Origin: Symsagittifera roscoffensis
Taxonomy: Eukaryota > Xenacoelomorpha > Acoela > Convolutidae
NCBI RefSeq assembly: GCF_963678635.1
Contig: NC_087065.1
Coordinates: 22,649,254 to 22,713,253, forward strand
DNA length: 64,000 nt
Direction of reading: 5' to 3'
Shown here: piece by piece, positions 46,731 to 57,857 of the stretch
Layout of the letters: each line of letters opens with the position of its first letter
How positions within the stretch are numbered: the first letter of the stretch is position 1
Notes under the pieces: model-generated
Told to the model about the DNA's origin: nothing
The model's database searches: none
What the model saw: the letters and a program-made list of their open reading frames with translations, nothing else
Position numbers and translations under genes: made by a program

Positions 46731-46739
46731 TATATAAAA
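46731..46739 (+). promoter_or_regulatory. TATA box of the Cys-rich protein gene
   Basis: TATATAAAA at 46731-46739 is a canonical TATA motif about 270 bp before the ATG at 47009. It implies a transcription start near 46762 and a 5' leader of about 245 bp. A 16-bp perfect palindrome TGCACAAGCTTGTGCA (46854-46869) lies in that leader. Inference from sequence only. Confidence 0.45.
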
Positions 46740-47008
46740 GACAAGTATGTTCAGAATAATTCATTTCATTAGAATTTTCATTTCATTAGAAAAAGGGGAA
46801 TAGTGGAAAAGAGCTGTGATCTGAAATCATAATAGACAAATTTGAAAACTCGTTGCACAAGCTTGTGCATTATTTGTCTCGTGCAATAAAAAACCTACTT
46901 TGTATCCAAGAAACTTAAAGTGCGTCCAGATTACATGTAATAAGCCAAAAAACAAGCCTAAGAAAACAACGAAACGCCAAGAAAGTCAAAAACACGAAAA
47001 CTTTAAAA

Positions 47009-47402
47009 ATGGCTCCTCGAAAATTGAAGAGTTGTTGTTGCAATGGCAGCGCAGGAGACAGGCGAACCCGTCCATGTTCTTGTCGGAACCCTTGCTGCCG
47101 GGTGCCTCCCGCTGCACCGTGTGGTTGCGGATGTCGATCCGATTTCTGCAATAATCATTGCTCTTGCGGGAAGTCCCAGAGTCGAAAAAGTTCGTCCCGA
47201 CGTTCAATACGAAGTCGGAGTTCTCAGAGTTCAAGTAGAAAACGAGAGGGTCCGGCAGGGTGGGGTAAACCTTTCCAGGTGAGGAAAAGCAGAGATGAAG
47301 ATGAGTATGAAGATGAAGAAGAATTTAGTTCGGTTGAATCGGAATCATCACACGGATCGAGTTCGTCCAGTGATTCGTGTGATCCAAACGACTCACTTCT
47401 AC
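47009..47402 (+). CDS. Novel Cys-rich/SR/acidic protein, exon 1
   Basis: Encodes residues 1-131 plus one base of a 191-residue protein. Residues 9-53 hold 13 cysteines in short spacings (CCC, PCSC, PCC, PCGCGC, HCSC). There follows a Ser/Arg/Lys segment of about 55-80 (RKSSSRRSIRSRSSQSSSRK), an acidic run (DEDEYEDEEE) and a Ser-rich stretch. GC content is far above the surroundings. The exon ends at a perfect donor C|GTGAGT (47403). No signal peptide and no known domain. Spacings recall metal-binding or disulfide-linked, nucleic-acid-packaging proteins, but that is speculation. ATG 47009 is the first in frame, with no upstream coding exon visible after the TATA box. Confidence 0.7.
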
Positions 47403-47571
47403 GTGAGTTTGCTTTTTTCAAAAATGTATCTAACTAATTCTTTTAAGCAAAAATGTGTCATTTAACGATTTATGAGCAGCCTATTGATTCATAAAATTTG
47501 CATCGCAAAAACACAGTTTTTGTGATACATTTTTGAAGTTTTTTTTATTTGTTGCTTGTATGGCTTTTAAG

Positions 47572-47753
47572 AATGTCAGATGCAGTTAGACAACTTTGCA
47601 TGTCGTGTTCGCAACATGAAGAGACAGTGCTACTGTGGAGTGAAGCAGCACAACAGGGGCTGCTGTGACTTCCTGCGTCCAGGGGACCTACACGTGCCCA
47701 ATGGCAGTCTATTCCAGGCACCTCTTTTCTCTTTTTTCATATCAAAAAATTGA
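47572..47753 (+). CDS. Novel Cys-rich/SR/acidic protein, exon 2
   Basis: Acceptor GGCTTTTAAG|AATG keeps the frame of exon 1 (phase 1) across a 169-bp intron. It encodes the last 60 residues: QCQMQLDNFACRVRNMKRQC, YCGVKQHNRGCCDFLRPGDL, and a tail ending FFISKN before TGA at 47751-47753. It adds a second cysteine cluster of six (C.Q, AC, QCYC, GCC), again in GC-rich codons. The agreement of phase, the open frame and the repeated Cys theme are the evidence that the two exons belong together. The last 15 residues are hydrophobic. No AATAAA was found nearby. Confidence 0.65.
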
Positions 47754-48042
47754 AACCAAAAAAATCAGTACTTTGAGACGCAATAATTATAATTCGAAAT
47801 TATTAAACTGAATCTGGAATTGAATCAAGTTCTGAAATAGTTTTTTTTGCAAGGAAACCAGAGCTTAGTTTGCACTACAATGCACAAAGTGTTTCAAATG
47901 TTATGTACCAATGTCATTGTCCGAACTACATTTGATTTTTACTATTATTTTGCAAAGAAAATTTGCGAATCAAAGTTGTTCCTCGTTTTTTTAAAAACCA
48001 AATTAAGCAATCAGTTCCATATAAGATAGTACTTAATAGAAA

Positions 48043-48274
48043 GTTCTCAGCGGCGCTTCTACATCAACAAGTTGATTTACCTTCTACGCTAGCTCAAGTT
48101 GGTGCTCTTTCAATGATAAGTTTTCTATCTTATTGGATTATTGTTTTCATATTGGTCACAGTCTTCAAGTATATAGATCTGTTTCAGTACAAATTTGACA
48201 CGAGAGGCAGGCCACAGAACCGAGAGGCGAAAGCTGTCCACTCCACTTTACGACTAGAGGGCCGAATCAAATAG
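48043..48274 (+). CDS. Possible terminal exon of a membrane protein
   Basis: After AAAGTTCTCAG (a possible acceptor ending at about 48050) the frame reads ALLHQQVDLPSTLAQVGALS. A strongly hydrophobic helix follows (MISFLSYWIIVFILVTVFKY), then a basic tail DLFQYKFDTRGRPQNREAKA ending LEGRIK and TAG at 48272-48274. The open frame extends upstream to 47963, where composition becomes poor. It resembles the last transmembrane helix and cytoplasmic tail of a membrane protein, family not recognised. No upstream exon is identified. It could belong to a gene overlapping the Cys-rich one or be a retrocopy fragment. Confidence 0.4.
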
Positions 48275-48359
48275 AATACATTTTTAAAACCAATCAGTTT
48301 AAATATTAATTTATTCGACAATTTTCTGTTTTCCATCTCGAAAATATGAGTCAAATTAA

Positions 48360-48740
48360 GGGCGAATTTAGGAGGGAGTGGGGGGGGGGGGGGTTTGGGC
48401 GGACGCTTTCTTTCTTCGGGGATTCGTCCATTTTGGTATTTTTTGACATCCATGTTAGGCCGACCAACCCTAAATTTAATTGGGCGCCAATCTATATATA
48501 CTTATTTTGAAAGGGAGCGCGCGCCAAAAAAAAAGTAACCAAAAATGGCATTTTTGACCTGTTTTTTTTTCAAAATTTTGTCTGCTCTGCAAAATTTTCA
48601 GTCAAAATTGGGTCATTATATTGTTCCAGAAGCGTTCGAAAAGTCAATTTGGTCGACCAAAAAAGTCGACAAAAATTGACACAATTTTTTTGAAAATCCG
48701 CCCCCCTCCGTCACTCGAGAAAATTCTAGATCCGTCACTG
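48360..48740 (+). mobile_element. hAT-type MITE (family B)
   Basis: Ends GGGCGAATTTAGG and CTAGATCCGTCACTG. The flanks CAAATTAA and AATTAAAT share AATTAA, consistent with a worn 8-bp target duplication. Internal family blocks GGGGATTCGTCC, GCGCGCGCCAAAAAA and GGTCGACCAAAAAAGTCGAC are present. It lies 130 bp past the stop codon of the methyltransferase gene, so it may be transcribed in that gene's 3' UTR. Confidence 0.72.
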
Positions 48741-48874
48741 AATTAAATGATTTGATTTTTTAAATTGGTCTGTGTAACAACACACCTGCTTAGGTGTTTC
48801 AATTTTTTTCTTAGATCAGCCTTTATCATCACATCATCAGAAGAGCATTGGCCTAGTCTACATTAAGAACTGAT

Positions 48875-49134
48875 TTAAATAAAAAGTGTCGGTTTTCTGT
48901 TTTTGAGGCTGACCAAGAACATATTGTGTCCTTTGCCCAAAGGATCAACGCTAGTCGAGTCTCGCTTTTCCAGTTGCGAGAAAAACTTCTGCTGCTCTTC
49001 GGTTAGATGTTCGGATCCAATTCCGAGGAGTAGAACTGGCACTCGTTTCAGATCTTTCTCGATGAATGAGAAGAGTTGATCGATTGTGTCTTGAAACATA
49101 GGGAAGTATTGGGAGTCAAAGAGAACGTCATTTG
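48875..49134 (-). CDS. METTL21/METTL23-like methyltransferase, exon 3
   Basis: Last exon: acceptor TTTGTATTTCAG (AG at 49136-49135), two carry-over bases, then 85 residues to the stop at 48875. It opens ANDVLFDSQYF, completing the LILANDVLFD motif whose first half (LIL) is in exon 2. This is the (A/S)xDVxxD strand 4 motif of the Methyltransf_16 superfamily. It continues TIDQLFSFIEKDLKRVPVLL and ends NMFLVSLKNRKPTLFI, the final beta strands of the fold. Codons are GC-richer than the flanks. Confidence 0.85.
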
Positions 49135-49529
49135 CTGAAATACAAACCAAAATTAACACCTAGTTTTACGCGGGTAAGATAACTCCCGGCTTGTACACCC
49201 GCATGTTATATGACCCTCTTACCGTCCATACATACGCACACTACACACATGTACACTCACAGAAATACGCAACACAACCACACAGACACTCGCGCACAAC
49301 TTTGCAGCTGAGTTTCGGAAAATAAAAAACATAAGACCCCCTTTTAAAAAAACACAAAAGTTTCGCATTACTGCGCAAACACAAAAAGCATTTTCTGCTA
49401 ACTTGATGTTGCACGAAAGATTATAAGAACGTTTTCACACATAACTATTTTAACAACTGATTTTATGTACTCATGAGAACGCACAAGTGAAATATATGAC
49501 CCCTTTTTCCAAAGCTTCCAACAAGACTT

Positions 49530-49743
49530 CCCGTATCAAGGCAAAGCCCTGAACGTTCCGACCGTCTTTTTAGCTCAATGAAAAAGTTTTCTCGTTAAAC
49601 GAATGGATATACTTTTTTTCTTTAGAAAAATGAACATTTTATCGAACGTTTTTTAAAAATCATCTTCAATAAGTACTACATCTCCCAATGGAATAGTTGA
49701 AGTTACAAAATTGAAAAAAAAAAATCATCCACCCAAACGCTAT
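49530..49743 (-). repeat. Family A fragment at the left edge of the foldback element
   Basis: CCCGTATCAAGGCAAAGCCC through AAAAAAATCATCCACC and AACGCTATGTAG follow family A in minus orientation. The copy stops abruptly where the long inverted repeat begins at 49744, so the foldback element probably inserted into it. Confidence 0.5.
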
Positions 49744-52010
49744 GTAGAATTGGTGATTCTACTGTATTACATGCTATAGTAACCTGAGCGTAAGACTGAT
49801 TCGTCATCAAGTTAAGATTGAATTAAACTTGTATTTGCTTAAGTTCTTGGAATTAATCCCCCTCCTTTGGGACAATAGGTAATGGAATAGATCCGAACAA
49901 CCCCCCCCCCCCCCAGCTCGGGAACTAGTGGGGCGGACTTTATGAAATTTAATGGGGTAATACTAGAGATGATTTGACCCGGGGATGCAAGGAGCCGGAC
50001 CCACCCGACCCCCTGGGCCGAGTGATAACGGTTCCCGGAAGCGCAAATGGCCCCACCGGAAATCCTTAACTACTGATCCGATTGAGCTCATTTTTAGGTA
50101 CGTAGTAGCCCTGGATGAGGTAAGCTTAAGTCTGAAGTTTCGGAACCCCAAAGTCACCCCGGCCCGATTTATGCCTTAAACAAACAAACCCCCACCCAAC
50201 TTCCAGAGGCTATTTCTCGACTCCCAAGGACCCTGGGGAGCTGAAACTTACGGGGAAGATATATAGTGACATGGTCTATCGTATGTTAGGATGATGACCC
50301 GATTGGGCGATCATGGCACGGGCTATTAGCACTTGGGAAAATCACCCCTTGGAGGTGTTAATAAGCAATTTGTGAAAAATAATGCGCGAGGGCTCATCGA
50401 TTTTATGGCATTTATGTGTAGTATGATCCACCCCGGTAAAATGGACCCCTGTAAGTCTTAGTTCTTAGTTGACCTTTCCGGTGCTAATTGACCTTTTCCG
50501 GGAAAAGTGATAATGGACCTTAAAATTGGGATAACTTGGGAAGTATTTGTCAGATATGGATGAAACTTGGTAGATAGGACCCCTATATGACCTCGAACCG
50601 ATTATGGGAGATTTGACCCCGGTTTGACCTCTATTTGACCTTTCACGGTTTTAGCCCCAAAACCCTTAAATTTAGAACCGGAAATTAACCCAAATCATAT
50701 GTTTGGTAATCAGGAATGGTAATGGAGCTATTTTATGGATCTTGGGCGGTGATTAGTAGGTATGGGAATTTGTTTAGGCATTTCCCTGAATTCGATGGAA
50801 TATCTTGGTTTAATGTAAAGTGGTATATTTTGGAATTATTAAGAGTTAGCTAAACAAACATTGGGTTCAATTTAACTTGTTGATTGAACTATTAATAGAA
50901 ATGCGTCAATGGCACAGAAAAGTAGTCGCATATTATTTTGGCAGTATAAACGCGGGAATAGGGGAATTAATTAATCTGTATGTTAGGAATGTACAGGATA
51001 TTCCATTGGCTTCTGGGGGGTGTTTTATTGGCTCAATTGGACCCCAGTTTAGGGAACGGCTTACCCTGAAGGTCGATCAGGTTGAAATTTGAATAGGTTA
51101 CGTATGGGAATTTTAGGATTATGATAAACGGGAAATTGAGTTCACTGGGAAATTATCCTAGTCACGGGAAAAGGGAAAAGATACGGGAAAATTAAATAAA
51201 GTCCTTGGGCATTTTGATATGTAAATGAAGCTTGAATTAAGTTGAAGTTGCATTTGCTATTTGTTTAGCATAGCTTTGGTTGGCATTTTGAACTTGGCAT
51301 TTAACTTAATGTGATCATGTGGAATTTATGGGCTGGAACGCTGCGTAGGAGGTACATAGGTAAATATCAAGACTTGTACGGAATGACGGATCCCTAACTA
51401 AAACTAAGAGTAAATAGACATAAGGCGCGGATGCTTCGGACCGACCTTTACGAACCAGAAAGGTTTAGAGTTTATTGTTAATAAGTCGTATCTCATTGAG
51501 TTAGTGAGGACAGTTTGGGGCTACAAGCTAAGGTAGTCGCTTTATTCTCAAAGTAAAGTGGGAACGAGTTGGAAGACTTGTTAACGTGATTAAGTTAGTT
51601 AGTGGATACAAGTTAGGCTATCTAGAGAATAGTGGGATCGTTGTTGAACGATCGATATTGAAAGAAGTTCTCGAGGAGAACGTTAGTTAGTTAGTTAATA
51701 GTAAGGTGTTAATTGAACTGCAGAAAGCAGGGGGTTAAATAATAGTAATCGCGGACCCATTCCATTGACTGAATGAATAATTTATATTCCAGCCATTTTT
51801 AGGCTACTCTGTATTTGGTTATATCTATTTCTTAATTCATTCTTATTATTGGAATTGTTGTTGCGATCGACTATTGATTGACGAGTGAGATACAATCGGA
51901 AGAGCACAGATCACGGGGCAAGCAGCATAGTACGATACAGAGAAGGCAACCACCATATCAACCCTTTTGGGATTGTAAACAGTACCGGGAATCGGTTGCC
52001 CCACTGACCC
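49744..52010 (+). repeat. Left arm of the foldback-like element
   Basis: Its first 40 bp contain two hairpins: GTAGAAT/ATTCTAC, then TACTGTA/TATAGTA. It is markedly less AT-rich than its surroundings, with repeated GACCT/TTGACC words. It contains no credible gene. Confidence 0.7.
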
Positions 52011-52079
52011 CAGTACTAAAGGGAACATATCGCGGCGGTGCGAAGGACGATAGCGAGTGAGAAAAGCCGGCCTAGAGAT

Positions 52080-52440
52080 ATTGTAAAATCCCCCACGTTT
52101 ACACGCTATCTAAAGTACAAAGTGATTTATTTGGCTAATAGCAAAATAGTATATGCACCAAACTGTATACCTCAATTTAATTTGCAACGATTTCCAAGAC
52201 GGATCAAAACTCCGCTTACGCATTAATAACACAAAATGGTCCCAAATTGGCAATTTATTAACCCCCACAGTTTTACCAATAATGATCACAGGTGGAGTAT
52301 TTTTTTACAGTCAAGCTCAAGACAAAAAATTTCAGTCAAAGATTTCTAGTTAAAAAATTGAGATTTGTCTGGAGAAAAAAACCTGAGCACAAATGATCCG
52401 TCGTTTCTCCCAAAGTCGGAACAACGATAAAAAATTCTTT
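52080..52440 (-). mobile_element. Family A copy inside the foldback element
   Basis: Minus-strand landmarks: ATCCCCCACGTTTACACGC, CCGCTTACGCATTAATAAC, GATCACAGGTGGAGTATTTT, TCAAGCTCAAGACAAAAAA, TTGTCTGGAGAAAAAAACCT, CCAAAGTCGGAACAACG. A later insertion into the element's centre. Confidence 0.65.
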
Positions 52441-53779
52441 AAAACCAGGTTACTTTGAACACCTCGGGTTCTAAAAAATATAAGAGCAGTTTGTCAGATT
52501 TTCTTGACAAACAATTTTTTTTCAATTTTGGCGTAAGGCGCAATTTTTTCTGTCATTTGACAGATATAGATGCTTTAAGCCAAATTTTTCTTACAATATT
52601 TTGCGTGCAAAATTTTTTTTAAAAGATATAAGAGTTTGAGCTGACAATATGGCAAATTTGGATAAAAAAATTGCGCGTGAAGTTATCCGTTCTTTATTAA
52701 AATTATATCGTTTGCAGCTTCGAAGTCTTTTTAGAGAAACTGAAGCAAGTTAATTGACAAAAACATTGCGTAACTGAATGCAAAAATTGTGAATTTGTTC
52801 TTAGTACGGTTTATCGGGTCTGGCATTTTCAAAGACTGTGTAATTTTTATTTGATCATTTTTTACGGTTTTTTTGAAGGTGTTATCAAATGTTTCAAATG
52901 ATACAAAAACGTAAGATTTTTTATATGACAATCATTACAATCAGGAATTTGCCTTGATACGAAATTTGATATGATCAATGGCTAAGAATATGCAATTTGT
53001 ACTTAATAACGAATCTTACCACCGTTTGCAATAAGTAACTGTCATTTTGTAGACTAAATGATTAGATAGAACTTATAGTTTCCAGGTAAAATGAACTAGC
53101 AGGCTATGTTGAAACGATGCACTTTTAAAGTTATAGTCTTTTTATAAGTGCCAATTTGATACAAAATTTAGTTAATTTACTGACTTAATTTGTTAACATG
53201 ACTTGGGAAGCACTTTCTGAAATTCATCAATTTTTTTGATTAAAAAAATCATGCTAACTCGTTAACCACCAATTCAGATATTGAAGGACAATTATCATTG
53301 TTTTAAACTACCGCAGCCCAACGTGACCTGTCGTGGAGTTTCGTGGATAATAAACCATTATCTTGGATTTCTGCTGTCAATCTTTAAATATTTATTGAAA
53401 AAATCAATTATAATCAATTAAAATTGGATAAAAATCTTATTTTTTGTTTTAGTAAAATTTTCAAAATATATTATAACCAATTATAATGGATTATAACCAT
53501 TTTTTGGTAAATGATTTTGAAATTTTCAAACACAGGGCAGTGTTTTCAAAACTTTACCATTGCTTTTGGCTTGATACACGCTGCGGATAAAACCAGACTC
53601 GATTTGGCATGAAAAAAAAACAATTGTCTGCTTTTCAGTTTTTTGATTCACAACTTTTTCTCATAGTTTTTTAGCTTCTCGTTTTTAGCTGATCTTAAGT
53701 TACTCTCCTTAATCCAATTTACCTTCCTTTGTCGTCCCTTGTCGTCCCTCCAGTATAAAACCCACCCTACTCGTTTACA

Positions 53780-54100
53780 CCCCCTCCCCCATACCCGTTT
53801 GTACCCTACGTTTACCGCCCTCAAGGTGGAGGGAAACTGGGGGCGGGAGGGAAACTAGAGGGAATGGGGGGACTGTGGTGACTGGCGGACGGGTTAAAAA
53901 TGGCGGAACAGCAAACTTGGGGAAAGGGTGAACGTAAAATGAAAAAATGAATGGCAGGTAGATCAAACGGCCATTATATATTAAGGGGGAGGGAAACTGG
54001 GGGCGGGAGGGAAACTGGAGGGAATGGGGGATTGGGGGGACTGGGGAAAGGGTGAACGTGAAATGAAAAAATGAATGGCAGGTAGATCAAACAAGTACTT
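53780..54100 (+). repeat. G-rich tandem duplication
   Basis: Blocks such as GGGGAGGGAAACTGGGGGCG and GGAGGGAATGGGGG occur at about 53818-53890 and again at about 53985-54050, with the same downstream phrase (GGGTGAACGT, AAAATGAATGGCAGGTAG) after each. The unit is about 165 bp. Dense G runs on the plus strand could form G-quadruplexes. Confidence 0.65.
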
Positions 54101-54363
54101 GACACAAATCCCTTACTTAAGCCGTAAACTATTTTGTTGTAAGATTATGTTGATGACTATATTGTTGTTGTGATCTTGAAAAAATAGACTGAGCTTCTTG
54201 TTTGTCTGACATATTCGAGTCTATTTAAGAAAAAGTTTGAAGATTATTAACATTTCAATAATAGTAAACTCTAAATTTTGCGTACTTCATTACCATTTCA
54301 TAACTTAATTAAAATTGCGTTTTAAAATTTTCAAAAGATTTCCAAAAGATTTCCAAGTCACGC

Positions 54364-54482
54364 CATTCTAATCAGCAAATTCCTGACTGCCGTGACTTCA
54401 GCCCTCGAGTTCAACTCAACCTCCAAACCATGCTATGTTTACTAAGTGACCCTACCAAGGTCTTAATTTAATTATCCCGCTA
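54364..54482 (+). repeat. Direct repeat, copy 1 (about 120 bp)
   Basis: ATTCTAATCAGCAAATTCCT through CCCTACCAAGGTCTTAATTT and TTATCCCGCTA recurs at 55476-55604, 1.11 kb downstream, with only a few changes. Confidence 0.8.
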
Positions 54483-54734
54483 CATTTTGAAAGTTTAATT
54501 AAACTGGACTCCGAAAAATTACGTTTTTTAAGTTGATAATTTTTTCTTCCAGGTATAAACTTCTGCAGATAAGTGGAACGTGCATTCAGAAAAAGAAAAG
54601 CTTCTGATTGTTGTTCAAGATGCACAAAAAAATTCGAAACAAGACTGTAGATTAAGGGGAACTGCTTCTCTAGGTTCGCTTTCTCTTTCCTAACGACACT
54701 CCAAAGTCGTCCCTTGGGCAGTGAATTCAGCGGG

Positions 54735-57054
54735 CCAACCAAGATTCACTACTATCTACAATCCCGAAAGGGTTATTTTGGTGGCAAATATGCTGTATTT
54801 TGTTATGTTGATTGCCCCTTCTGTGTATTGCTCTTCCGGCTGTCTTGTCTACTCGATACAATTGCAAGAATTTCCAATGATAAATTAATTTAGATGATTA
54901 TATGTCCAATTACAGAAGGCTCTAAGTGGCCAGGATATAATCTAATAATCAAATCAAAGGGAAAGGGTCCGCGATTTATCAGCACACTTTTTTTACTTGC
55001 AATTAACTTCCAACTAACTCCACTAACACTAAACTGTTCTCTCTTTAGAGAACCTTTGATGAGAACTAACTGTCTACTGGTCTCTTACTCCAAGAACCAA
55101 TTACCTGACTAACTAGCAATAATTGTTCTTTCTAACTAACTGAGAACCAACTATACTCTCTCTCGCAGTATCAATTGCTCTCTTCTCTGACTGAGAACCA
55201 AATACTCTTAATAGTAGCCAACAAATGTTCTGAATCTTAAAGGCTCTCCGGTACCCTCCAATTCCTTATCTTTATTTACACTTAGTTTTAGTTAAGTCAC
55301 GCCATTCTCTGTCAGTCCTGACATCTGCTTGAATCACTCGTCCGCACATGTTTTAAGACTATATCTCTCCACCTGTCAACTCTGCCACGTGCCAACTTCG
55401 CTTTCTTATCAATCTTTTCACGATGATTAGATACCGGTATGCGGTAGGTGTCACAATTTGACCAAGCAAACAAATGTCATACGATTCTAATCAGCAAATT
55501 CCTGACTTCCGTGACTTCAGCCCTCGAGTTCAACTCAACCTCCAAATCATGCTATGTTTACTAAGTGACCCTACCAAGGTCTTAATTTTAATTATCCCGC
55601 TAACGTTCCGACCTCCTAACGGTAGGGGGAGGCCCTTTTCATGGGTAGCTAATTCATCCCATGCATCTAAATTTTTTTTATCTGTACTATATTCCAATCC
55701 CGACCTTCTAGCTATCAGGGGAACGTAGTTCGTCTTTGAGGGGTCAAATCAAACCAAAAAGACACCTCCGGGAAGCCAAGTAAATTCCCCGTCTATTCGT
55801 ACTATTCAGAAGAAATAATTCTCATGCTGCGGTCCTGTTACTATCAATTTCCTCTGGGACTACTTTTTTTAGTCTAATTGAATTGCTATTAATAGATCAC
55901 TCGCCAAGCTAAACTGAACCCAATGTTTACCAAGTCCACTTTGAATTAACTCTACTACTCCAAGGTTGCAAAAAAACTAAATCTCTATTAGCTTCTGCTC
56001 TATTTCCCAACATATAAGTTTTCCTCCCAACTTTTAGCAAGGAGCAAGGTGACCCGTTCATATCTCCAGGGGTTGGGCTGGGGAATACGCCAATTTCCGG
56101 TGTTAATCTCGGGGTTTTCTATGCAATTTTGAGGTCAAACGCCCAAAGGTCAACTTAAGGTCACCCAGGGGTCAACCGGGGTCAAAATTCCATATTTGAG
56201 ATCAGAATCCCATGGGGGTCCTAACTACCAAGTTTCATTCATATCCCATTTCTTCACAAGTTATCCCATTTCTAAGGTCCAATATCACTTTTTCCGGAAA
56301 TAAGCTATCAAACATCGGAAGGAGTCGCCAGAGGGTTTTCACTCATTAGGTGTCTTTTTTCGGGGTTCGTATCTTGTGTCGATTGCTGCATTATGCCACT
56401 GTTCATCATTTCGGGTAAATTGCCTATTTCCGGTCTAGCGGGGTGTTTTTCCAAGTGTGAATAACTTCCGGTCCACTCGCCGGATTTGGTTCAAATTATA
56501 AAACAAGATGTATCTTGCCACTACCTATCATCCCTCCAAGTTTCAGCTCACTGTGATCATTGGAGGCCGAGAAACGACTTCCGGAAATTAGTGGTGGGTT
56601 TGTTTACTTAGGGCATAAAACCTGAATTGAGGTTCCTAGGAGTCTGGGATTCTAAACTTAAGCTTCCCTTAACTAGGTCTACCACAAACTAAAATTTGGG
56701 CCTAAAACCGCCGCTAGTTTCCGAGTTCTGATAGGGCCATTTACACTTCCGGGGACCGTTATCACTTGCCTCCCAAGTGTCTGAGGGGTCCCGATTTCTG
56801 TATGCCCGGATCAAATCATCTCTAGTATCGCTCCCACTGAATTTCATAACATTAGCTTTCTTAGCTCCGATTTGGGGGGAAGGGGTTTGCCGATTTTGTC
56901 AAATTTTACTTTCCGGCATAGGAGGGACGATATCTTCGAAGAATGAACTATTTCGAACTCTACCCTTTGTTTGCTCTACTACTTAACTTAATGTAGAATC
57001 AATCTTACGCTCAGGTTACTGTAGCATGTAATACAGTAGAATCACCAATTCTAC
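54735..57054 (-). repeat. Right arm of the foldback-like element
   Basis: Inverted counterpart of 49744-52010. It is longer by small inserts, including the direct repeat at 55476-55604, which has no partner in the left arm. Its outer 55 bp match the left tip better than the rest, so the tips are the most conserved part. Confidence 0.7.
55476..55604 (+). repeat. Direct repeat, copy 2
   Basis: Second copy of 54364-54482; the downstream sequence differs (AACGTTCCGACCTCCTAACG), so the repeat ends at the TTATCCCGCTA boundary. Confidence 0.8.
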
Positions 57055-57740
57055 CAAGGACAGTACAACTTAATGAATAAAAAAGACAAAACTTGTTTTC
57101 GTTAAGAATGTAATTCTAAATGTTGTTTTCTCATTGGATTCCCGGTCATCATAAATGAGTTGGCCATCGAATTCAAGTTTTTACCCGCCATTGGCGTGCA
57201 CGCCATGGAAACTTTCAGAGCCGTACTCTTTTCGAGAAACTCTTTATCAAATTTAACGAAAAATTGTTTCGCTAGAATAAGACGGTGATTTTTATGGTTG
57301 GAACGGCTGCTATATACATTTTATAGAACGATTAAGCTTTCATATCAACCTATTTAGTATTTAAAGTGACATGTTGTCGTAAAAGATCCAGTTTATGGTA
57401 AAAAGAATGATAAATTATGAAAAATTACCTTAAGTGAACCATTAAAGGCGCCAGCTTTCTTTTCTTTTTTTTCGTCAAAGTATTCGTCAATTCATCTTCA
57501 AAATAAAGCTTGATTTTCAAGTCCTGCAGCTGTACTCAAAAAATATGCTTTATTTAAATTTAATTGATTGCGTTTATTTTTTTTCTTGAGTTTTTCCACG
57601 AGCTGTCTCCCAGATTTTTTTTCATCATTTCAATCACATGTAAAAACTATATGGCACGGCATGGAAAATTGTGAATCTCGATATAGTAAGATGTCTTGAC
57701 ACCGCGTTTCGAAAGTAAGTTTTGATGAAGTTAAGTTGTC
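57055..57740. other. Intron 2 sequence, nothing assigned
   Basis: AT-rich intronic DNA between the foldback element and exon 2. No repeat family of this window and no exon is recognised. A run CAGCCCCCCCCCGC lies at 57748 just beyond. Confidence 0.4.
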
Positions 57741-57857
57741 AAAGTCAGCCCCCCCCCGCTATAAATCCACTACTAAGAGGATGCGTTATAGGAAGAAAAA
57801 ATACAGAATTGATGGGGCTAAATCCGAAGATACTAACCCAATACAAAGAACACGAAC

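Larger units (their letters stand above)
49744..57054. mobile_element. Foldback-like element with about 2.3-kb terminal inverted repeats
   Basis: The tip GTAGAATTGGTGATTCTAC at 49744-49762 recurs inverted at 57036-57054. Homology continues inward on both arms (CTGAGCGTAAGA; GTGATA.TGGACCTTA.AA; GGGATAACTTG; TGAAACTTGGTAG; TAACTAAAACTAAG; ATCGCGGACCC; GGAAGAGCA) to about 52010 on the left and 54735 on the right. Arms are roughly 70-80 percent alike by eye and have been cut by small insertions. The 2.7-kb centre holds a family A copy and a G-rich tandem. No transposase or other protein is visible, so it is non-autonomous and class II by structure. Long-armed foldback or MULE-type elements are the nearest known forms. 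No clear target duplication. It lies wholly inside intron 2 of the methyltransferase gene. Confidence 0.75.

Noticed and set aside
46915-47421. Overlapping frames on the opposite strand and other frames of the Cys-rich gene
   Set aside because: Shadows of a GC-rich exon; only the chosen frame links to a second exon through matching splice phases.
49744-57054. Polinton/Maverick-type element
   Set aside because: Long inverted ends would fit, but no polymerase, integrase or capsid-like frame is visible and the tips differ from the usual AG-type ends.
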